Origin: Opitutia bacterium UBA6410
Lineage (GTDB): Bacteria; Verrucomicrobiota; Verrucomicrobiia; Opitutales; Intestinicryptomonadaceae
Reading direction: 5' to 3'
Assembly: GCA_002437405.1 (NCBI GenBank)
Contig: DJPO01000044.1
Coordinates: forward strand, 1-18,456
Length of the DNA stretch: 18,456 bases
In this document: piece after piece, positions 13,988 through 18,456 of the stretch
Numbering within the stretch: the first letter of the stretch is position 1
How the letters are laid out: each line of letters opens with the position of its first letter
Made by a program: the position numbers and the translations under genes
The notes under the pieces: model-generated
What the model was told of the DNA's origin: nothing
Seen by the model: the letters and a program-made list of their open reading frames with translations, nothing else
The model's database searches: none

Positions 13988-14007
13988 AAGTTAGAAAACC
14001 TTAACTT
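13988..14007. promoter_or_regulatory. palindromic operator candidate, copy 1 (feo)
   Basis: The inverted repeat AAGTTA-N8-TAACTT extends outward through A/T tracts to a perfect 10-bp pair (13984-13993 with 14002-14011). It matches copy 2 at 16 of 20 positions in the same orientation. It lies just upstream of a TTGACC box at 14013, a typical place for a metalloregulator. It could instead be an AT-rich terminator for the DUF2062 transcript. Confidence 0.5.
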
Positions 14008-14012
14008 TTTTC

Positions 14013-14043
14013 TTGACCGCCCTCGGGCATGCGTTTTTATAGG
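14013..14043 (+). promoter_or_regulatory. candidate feoAB promoter
   Basis: TTGACC (14013-14018) is followed after 17 bp by TTTATA (14036-14041), or after 19 bp by TATAGG (14038-14043). It lies 5 bp downstream of palindrome copy 1. The -35 is good and the -10 imperfect. Confidence 0.45.
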
Positions 14044-14139
14044 CGGCTAAATTCGGTTCTTTGGATATTGCAATAGCGTCGTGCGCCGCGCCTGCGGAAG
14101 TTTTTTTCTTTCGCGAACGCGGATTTTTTCCGAAGCACA

Positions 14140-14159
14140 ATGTTAGACAACACTAACTT
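14140..14159. promoter_or_regulatory. palindromic operator candidate, copy 2 (feo)
   Basis: GTTAG-N6-CTAAC lies at 14142-14157 inside a 20-bp block (14140-14159) that aligns to copy 1 at 16 of 20 bases, sharing GTTAGA, AAC and TAACTT at identical spacing. It lies 74 bp before the feoA start and 152 bp after copy 1. It does not resemble the Fur consensus. The GTTAG/CTAAC half-sites recall DtxR/IdeR boxes, but the spacing between them differs. Confidence 0.55.
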
Positions 14160-14233
14160 CCCGAAGAAAAAAACGCCCGCCGCCGCAAACGAAAACGCCG
14201 AACAAAAGAAAAAATTTTTCAAACTACGAAAAT

Positions 14234-14497
14234 ATGAAATCTCAAACTCAAACAAACAACGAGAAAAAGGAAATGACGCTTGCCGACTTGCCCGTGGGCG
14301 CAAGTGCGACAATCGTAAAAATAATACCCAACTCGCGCGGGGAAAAGAAATTTTCGGACGTCGGGCTTGTTGCGGGAACTGAGCTGATTATGCAGGCGCA
14401 CGCACCGTTCGGTGGACTGCTTCGCGTAAAGGTTATGCAAACGAGCATGGCTCTGCACTCCGCGGACGCAAAGAACATCATTTTGAAGAGAAGCTAA
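14234..14497 (+). CDS. feoA: ferrous iron transport protein A
   Basis: An 87-residue cytosolic SH3-like protein that supports FeoB in Fe(II) import. The core reads MTLADLPVGASATIVKI, then FSDVGLVAGTELIMQAHAPFGGLLRVKV, and ends SMALHSADAKNIILKR, which is the standard FeoA layout (L-x-x-L-x-x-G, G-L-x-x-G-x-x-(I/L), L-x-x-x-x-A-x-x-I). The first 13 residues (Gln/Asn/Lys-rich) are extra relative to typical 75-80-residue FeoA, so translation may begin at ATG 14273 instead, although the AAGGA there is too close to it. No Shine-Dalgarno site precedes ATG 14234 either. The stop is 1 bp before the feoB start, so the two are co-translated. Upstream palindromes suggest metal-dependent control. Confidence 0.93.
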   Translation: MKSQTQTNNEKKEMTLADLPVGASATIVKIIPNSRGEKKFSDVGLVAGTELIMQAHAPFGGLLRVKVMQTSMALHSADAKNIILKRS

Positions 14498-14498
14498 G

Positions 14499-16805
14499 AT
14501 GAAAAAGCACTACAAAATAGCACTCGCGGGGAATCCGAACTGCGGGAAGACCACGATATTCAACTCGCTCACGGGCGCAAGACAGCACGTCGGCAACTAC
14601 CCCGGCGTCACAGTCGAAAGCAAGTCTGGCACGTTCTACATCGGCGACACGGAAATCGAACTCATAGACCTGCCCGGCATCTACTCGCTTTCCTCCAACT
14701 CGCCCGAAGAAGCAGTCGCCTTCAACGAACTTACAAGCAAGGGAATCGACCTTATCCTCAACGTAATCGACTCGTCGATACCCAACCGCAGCTTGTACCT
14801 CACAACCCAGCTCGCGGAATTGCACATTCCCATGCTGCTGGTCTTCAACATGAGCGACGACGCGCTCAAAAAGGGCATTAAATTCGACATTCCCAAGCTC
14901 GAAAAATACTTCGGCTCGCCCATCGCCCGCACGGTCGGACGCACGGCGGAAGGCGTCAAGCCGCTCGTCGAAAAGCTTTCACTCGCACTCAAGAACCTCG
15001 AAAACCACGGCGTCCCGATGCTCTCCTACGGTAGCGACATCGACGACTCCATTGCGGCGGTGGCGAAGAAAATCGACGAACTCGGCGTAAAGAAATACGC
15101 GCACATTCCCTCGAGATTCTTCGCAATCAAGCTGCTCGAAAGCGACAGCTGCACGATGAAAATCGCGGAATTCCAGCCCGCCTGGAAAGAGGCGGCGGCG
15201 CAAATCAAGCACCTCTCGGACATTCACGCAATCGAGGACACCTCGACATTCATGGCGGACAAACGCTACGCAATGCTCTCGGGCGCGTGCCGCGACGCAA
15301 TCTCGACTTCGGGCGAAAAACGCCGCGAAATCTCGGACGTAATCGACTCGGTAATGACGAACAAATTTTTCGGTCTGCCGATTTTCTTCGCGATTATGTA
15401 TGCAACATTCTGGTTCACGTTCACCTGCGCCGACCCCTTCATGGGCTGGATTGAAGACTCCTTCGGCTGGCTCTCGGACTTCGTGAAAGCGCACTGGGGC
15501 GACGAAACGCTCCCGTACCTGCGCGACCTTCTCACCGACGGTGTAATCGGCGGCGTCGGCGGCGTTATCGTATTCTTGCCCAACATCTTGTTTATGTTCC
15601 TCGCACTCTCGCTGCTCGAAGAAAGCGGATACATGGCGCGCGCGGCGTTCGTTATGGACGGGCTTATGCGCAAATTCGGTCTGCAAGGCAAATCGTTCGT
15701 ACCGCTCATTCTCGGCTTCGGCTGCAGCGTTCCCGCAATCATGGCAACGCGCTCCATCGAATCCGAACGCGACAGAAAAACCACGATTATGGTTCTGCCG
15801 ATGATGAGCTGCGGCGCGAGACTCCCGATTTACTCGCTGATTATCCCCGCGTTCTTCGCGCTTAAATATCAGGCGTTGATGATGTGGATTATCTATCTTA
15901 TCGGCATTCTCGTAGCGCTCATCGCCGCAAGAGTCCTCAAGAACACGGTCTTCAAGGGCGACGGCGAAGTCTACCTCATGGAACTTCCCCCGTACCGCCT
16001 CCCCACCCTGCGCAGCCTGCTGTTGCATATGTGGGACAAAGGCAAGGTTTACCTCCACAAAGCCGGTACTATCATTCTCGCAACTTCCGTAATCTTGTAC
16101 GTCTGCAACACCCTGCCCGAAAAGACCTCTTTCGACAAGGACTACGACGCGCTGATTGAAAAGGCGGAAGCCGCCGCAAAGCTCGACGAAGCGCAAATCA
16201 AGCTCATCGAAGCCGCAAAGCTCTTCGACGCCGAAGCCCTCGCGGACATTAAGGAAAATGCGACGATTTCCGACGAAATCCTCGAATCGCTCGAAGACCG
16301 CGAACTCAACGACGCCCAAAAGGCAATCGTCGAAAAGGCGTCCGAAGCCAACGCGGCAATCGCGGCTCTCGAAAACGAAAAGAGCTCGGAAACGCTCGAA
16401 TACACGATTTCTGGCAGAGTCGGCAAATTCTTCGAACCCGTCTTCAAACCGATAGGCTTCGACTGGAAGCTCGCGACGGCGTCGATTGGCGCACTCGCCG
16501 CAAAGGAAGTGTTCGTTTCGCAGTTGGGTATTCTGTACTCCGAAGGCGAAGCCGACGAAGAAAGCGAAGGCCTGCGCGAAAAACTCGCCTCGACCTACAC
16601 TCCCCTGCAAGGCTTCTGCATAATGATTTTCTGCCTGCTCTCGATTCCCTGCTTGGCGACTTTGGCAATCATAAAGCGCGAGCTTAATTCCTGGAAAGCT
16701 CCCGTTTACGAAGCGATTATGCTATTTGCCATAGCCTATGTTGCGACATTCGTTGTCTATCAAGTTGGAACACTCCTGGACATCGGAACTAAAATCGTAG
16801 GATAA
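14499..16805 (+). CDS. feoB: ferrous iron transporter B with an extended inter-helix insertion
   Basis: A 768-residue inner-membrane Fe(II) transporter with an N-terminal G domain. G-protein motifs are GNPNCGKT (11-18), the GNYPGVTVE switch region, DLPG (57-60) and NMSD (117-120). The membrane part has the two Gate-type repeats, including LLEESGYMARAAFVMD, SFVPLILGFGCSVPAIMATR (with the conserved Cys) and IMVLPMMSCGARLPIY, then late FEPVFKPIGFDWKLATASIGALAAKEVFVSQLG and SIPCLATLAIIKRE. Between the helix ending near LPEKTS (about 540) and SGRVGKFFEPVF (about 633) lies a charged Ala/Glu/Lys-rich insertion of about 90 residues, much longer than the usual 15-40, probably helical. Directly followed by the small Cys-rich gene 2 bp downstream. 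All residues needed for activity appear intact. Confidence 0.96.
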   Translation: MKKHYKIALAGNPNCGKTTIFNSLTGARQHVGNYPGVTVESKSGTFYIGDTEIELIDLPGIYSLSSNSPEEAVAFNELTSKGIDLILNVIDSSIPNRSLYLTTQLAELHIPMLLVFNMSDDALKKGIKFDIPKLEKYFGSPIARTVGRTAEGVKPLVEKLSLALKNLENHGVPMLSYGSDIDDSIAAVAKKIDELGVKKYAHIPSRFFAIKLLESDSCTMKIAEFQPAWKEAAAQIKHLSDIHAIEDTSTFMADKRYAMLSGACRDAISTSGEKRREISDVIDSVMTNKFFGLPIFFAIMYATFWFTFTCADPFMGWIEDSFGWLSDFVKAHWGDETLPYLRDLLTDGVIGGVGGVIVFLPNILFMFLALSLLEESGYMARAAFVMDGLMRKFGLQGKSFVPLILGFGCSVPAIMATRSIESERDRKTTIMVLPMMSCGARLPIYSLIIPAFFALKYQALMMWIIYLIGILVALIAARVLKNTVFKGDGEVYLMELPPYRLPTLRSLLLHMWDKGKVYLHKAGTIILATSVILYVCNTLPEKTSFDKDYDALIEKAEAAAKLDEAQIKLIEAAKLFDAEALADIKENATISDEILESLEDRELNDAQKAIVEKASEANAAIAALENEKSSETLEYTISGRVGKFFEPVFKPIGFDWKLATASIGALAAKEVFVSQLGILYSEGEADEESEGLREKLASTYTPLQGFCIMIFCLLSIPCLATLAIIKRELNSWKAPVYEAIMLFAIAYVATFVVYQVGTLLDIGTKIVG

Positions 16806-16807
16806 GT

Positions 16808-16987
16808 ATGGAAAAAGCAATCATAACCGTCATCGCGGTACTCGCGGGCTGCTGGATAATCTTCGGATTCGCGAGGAAATTGAAATCGGGCGCGTGCGGC
16901 TGCCGTTGCGACGGCTGCGGTTGCTGCGGCTCGTGTAAAACAAAAAAGAAACACGCCGCCGATGACAAACATTTGGAAATGAAATAG
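16808..16987 (+). CDS. FeoB-associated Cys-rich membrane protein
   Basis: A 59-residue protein, easily missed for its size. Residues 3-22 form one membrane helix (AIITVIAVLAGCWIIFGFA), followed by a basic RKLK and a Cys cluster GACGCRCDGCGCCGSC with Cys at 30, 32, 34, 37, 39, 40 and 43, then a Lys/His/Asp tail. This is the layout of the FeoB_associated family (Pfam PF12669): one N-terminal helix and a Cys-rich tail encoded straight after feoB. Here it starts 2 bp after the feoB stop, before the operon terminator. The family's role is not proven; iron binding or FeoB partnering, analogous to FeoC, is inferred. By the positive-inside rule the Cys tail should be cytoplasmic. Confidence 0.9.
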   Translation: MEKAIITVIAVLAGCWIIFGFARKLKSGACGCRCDGCGCCGSCKTKKKHAADDKHLEMK

Positions 16988-17003
16988 TCTGTTATAATAA
17001 AAC

Positions 17004-17035
17004 AACGCCGCAAGACGACTTGCGGCGTTTTCTTT
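17004..17035 (+). terminator. rho-independent terminator of the feo operon
   Basis: The perfect 11-bp arms AACGCCGCAAG (17004-17014) and CTTGCGGCGTT (17019-17029) enclose a 4-nt loop, followed by TTCTTTT. It begins 17 bp after the stop of the small Cys-rich gene, and its position supports feoA-feoB-Cys-rich protein as one transcript. Confidence 0.92.
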
Positions 17036-17295
17036 TGCATAGCTTCACAGCAGGTTTCCCGCACTTCGGAAATCGCGGATTCCAAACGCGGAATTTTTTA
17101 GGCGGAAAGCGGTCGGGCAACGTTCTCCTTTCGAACTCCCCGCCGCCCCGCCTTTTTTTCGTCCAGCCCCCACCCTCCCGTTTCCCGAAATTCCCTTCTT
17201 TGCCGACATTGCCACCGCTGTTCGCCACATTATTCGCATATTCAACCAATACCCCCCTACAAAAAAATTTTTTACTTTTTTTTTTAAAAATAAGC

Positions 17296-17320
17296 TTGAC
17301 AATAGGGGGGGGGATAGAGT
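17296..17320 (+). promoter_or_regulatory. candidate phase-variable promoter with G9 spacer
   Basis: A perfect TTGACA (17296-17301), then ATA, nine G (17305-17313), A and TAGAGT (17315-17320, 4 of 6 to TATAAT). The spacer is 13 bp as read, shorter than the 16-18 bp optimum. Gain of 3-5 G would bring it to that optimum. The distance from the -10 to ATG 17370 is about 50 bp. Confidence 0.45.
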
Positions 17321-17355
17321 GGACGCGCAAAAATTGGATTACTTGTTTATTTTGC

Positions 17356-17361
17356 AAAGGA
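17356..17361 (+). promoter_or_regulatory. Shine-Dalgarno site AAAGGA
   Basis: AAAGGA lies 8 nt before ATG 17370, one of the few well-formed ribosome sites in the window. It fixes the start of the surface-protein gene and suggests high expression when transcribed. Confidence 0.75.
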
Positions 17362-17369
17362 ACAACGTT

Positions 17370-18456
17370 ATGAAAAAGACATTAAAATATACAACTCTCG
17401 CGGCACTCGCAGCACTTGCGGCTGACGCAATCCCCGCGTATGCGGAAACATTGAGCGTGGAATACAATCCCACGACATCGTCGGAAATGAAAGATCTCAC
17501 CGACGCGTCGATATACACTCCCGAAGTAACGGAAATCAAGTCCACCGACGACTTAAATCTGACCTACTCCGCAAACGACAAATATTCGGTGTTTAATATG
17601 TCGAAGGACTTGACCGTCAACGACATTACCGTCAACGCAACCGCAAATAGCGGCGCATGGGCACACTATTTCCTCAGAGTGTTGGACAACACGTCGCTGA
17701 ATATCAACTCCCTGACATACAAAATGTCCTCGAATTGGGGCGGATATTGCAATGCGGCTACAAAAATTTACCTCGCGGGGAAGACCTCCTTTAATATCAA
17801 AAACGACTTGATATACGAGCTTCAAAACGACCAAAACGAAATCAATTTCAATTTCGAGTCTCACGCTACGTCGACAGTGAATATCGGCGGAAATCTCGAA
17901 TTGATTGCCCCCAATGCCGCAAACCTCAATATCCAGTTGGGCGGTTCGGAGAACTTCACGGTCGGCGGAATCCTCAAGATGAACGGCGAAGGCGGAATGA
18001 AGCGAATCCAGCTCGACAATGCTTCGACGGGCAGCACGGAAAAAACCTACAACCGTTCGTTCGGCGGTCTTTCCGTTAACAAAGGCGGACAACTCCGTGT
18101 AGAAGGTACTACAAACAACACGGTAAACCTTACCTTTACCAACAGCACCGAAGAGTCATACTCGGGCTACTTGATGGCTAAGACCACCAGCAGCAACAAC
18201 AAGGTAAATATCACAATGAACGCAACGGCCGCCAGCGGCAAGCAGACGCTGCGCTTCCTCGACGCCACCGACAAAACTGCCGACGGCAATACCTACAACA
18301 ACGCGGCAATCGATACCGTCAGCGTTTCGAACGGCACGCTGTCTTTGGGTATGAATAGCGCAATGTCCGCAAACAAGCTGGTCGTCAACGGCGAAAAGGC
18401 TGTATTCGATATCACAAGCGCAGACGGCGCGTCCGAAATCGGCAAGGCTACTTTCG
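17370..18456 (+). CDS. secreted Asn/Thr-rich beta-type surface protein (autotransporter-like), 3' end missing
   Basis: The frame is open from ATG 17370 to the window end, 362 residues. The signal peptide is MKKTLKYTTLAALAALAADA plus IPAYA, with cleavage likely after AYA at residue 25. The mature part is rich in Asn, Thr, Ser and Gly with alternating hydrophobic residues and recurring units such as LNINSL, FNIKNDL, VNIGGNLEL, NIQLGG, FTVGGIL and VSVSNGTLSL, typical of a right-handed beta-helix passenger. Only one Cys occurs (in GGYCNAAT). Such proteins are usually autotransporter passengers or anchored surface adhesins; the C-terminal barrel or sorting signal would lie beyond 18456, so the secretion route is unproven. 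It has a good ribosome site and a promoter region carrying a G9 tract. It stands outside the feo operon, beyond its terminator. Binding target unknown. Confidence 0.88.
   Translation, partial: MKKTLKYTTLAALAALAADAIPAYAETLSVEYNPTTSSEMKDLTDASIYTPEVTEIKSTDDLNLTYSANDKYSVFNMSKDLTVNDITVNATANSGAWAHYFLRVLDNTSLNINSLTYKMSSNWGGYCNAATKIYLAGKTSFNIKNDLIYELQNDQNEINFNFESHATSTVNIGGNLELIAPNAANLNIQLGGSENFTVGGILKMNGEGGMKRIQLDNASTGSTEKTYNRSFGGLSVNKGGQLRVEGTTNNTVNLTFTNSTEESYSGYLMAKTTSSNNKVNITMNATAASGKQTLRFLDATDKTADGNTYNNAAIDTVSVSNGTLSLGMNSAMSANKLVVNGEKAVFDITSADGASEIGKATF

Larger units (their letters stand above)
13801..14233. other. 433-bp regulatory spacer upstream of feoA
   Basis: I see no supportable gene. The first 180 bp show no clear element. 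From about 13980 the strand becomes AT-rich and holds two palindromic sites (13988-14007 and 14140-14159), a candidate promoter between them, and two T tracts (about 14100-14108 and 14124-14129) each close to a short GC hairpin of about 4 bp. The implied feoA leader is near 190 nt. No known riboswitch fold is recognised. Confidence 0.6.
17036..17369. other. spacer with homopolymer tracts before the surface-protein gene
   Basis: About 330 bp without a supportable gene. The first 200 bp are unremarkable. From 17252 the strand holds C6 (17252-17257), A7T6 (17261-17273), T10A5 (17276-17290), then TTGACA and G9 (17305-17313). CCCCCCTA at 17252-17259 is an inverted copy of TAGGGGGG at 17303-17310. 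The A/T blocks would make an UP-like, bent region ahead of the promoter. Confidence 0.7.

Noticed and set aside
13988..14159. Fur box upstream of feoA
   Set aside because: Neither palindrome resembles the GATAATGATAATCATTATC consensus, so naming Fur is not justified.
14140..14382. A Lys/Asn-rich 80-codon frame starting in the feo leader (possible leader peptide)
   Set aside because: The start lies in the palindrome, there is no ribosome site, and two thirds of it is feoA in another frame; its residues simply reflect the A-rich leader.
14979..16610. A 543-codon minus-strand frame opposite feoB
   Set aside because: Antisense to well-conserved FeoB; the product is low-complexity Arg/Glu/Phe-rich with no motif.
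1..18456. CRISPR arrays, insertion sequences, rRNA, integrases
   Set aside because: Looked for regular direct repeats, transposase motifs, terminal inverted repeats and rRNA signatures; none seen. The tRNA-Thr is intact with no duplicated 3' end that would mark an attachment site.

Overview
The window looks like a bacterial chromosome of fairly high GC. Codons are rich in GCC/GCG/GGC, intergenic stretches are AT-rich, and Shine-Dalgarno sites are mostly weak. The gene set (an AroA-Cmk fusion, FeoA/FeoB plus a small Cys-rich protein, DUF4886 and Sel1 proteins, and a large Asn/Thr-rich secreted beta-type protein) fits a host-associated Verrucomicrobiota, perhaps Opitutae. That placement is inference from gene style; no rRNA or marker phylogeny is available here.

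Region 1 (1-810) is the 3' part of a DNA cytosine-5 methyltransferase. It is clearly more AT-rich than everything after it and is probably acquired. Region 2 (824-3511, minus strand) is a tightly packed operon. In transcription order it holds a TVP38-type membrane protein, a PlsC-like acyltransferase, a FabZ-type dehydratase and an FMN/CxxC flavoprotein, with 4-bp stop/start overlaps at two junctions. A tRNA-Thr(CGT) with a strong terminator follows on the plus strand (3605-3724).

Region 3 (3768-8869, minus) is a second operon. It runs prephenate dehydrogenase, fused EPSP synthase-cytidylate kinase, a second PlsC-like acyltransferase, a secreted DUF4886/SGNH hydrolase and a SUFU-domain protein, and it ends at the hairpin shared with the tRNA. 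Aromatic amino acid, CMP/dCMP and phospholipid steps are thus transcribed together.

Region 4 (9014-13800, plus) holds a secreted Sel1-repeat protein, a long-chain polyprenyl diphosphate synthase next to a short HemA, a small [4Fe-4S] ferredoxin with its own near-leaderless promoter and terminator, and a DedA-DUF2062 membrane pair.

Region 5 (13801-17035) is the ferrous iron uptake operon: feoA, feoB and a 59-residue Cys-rich FeoB-associated membrane protein. Two near-identical 20-bp palindromic sites precede it, 152 bp apart and unlike a Fur box, and look like a metalloregulator operator. FeoB carries a charged insertion of about 90 residues.

Region 6 (17036-18456) is an intergenic stretch with homopolymer tracts, then a secreted surface protein that runs off the window. 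A run of nine G lies just after a perfect TTGACA box upstream of this gene. Slippage there would change promoter spacing, so this is a candidate phase-variable promoter and the most interesting signal in the window.
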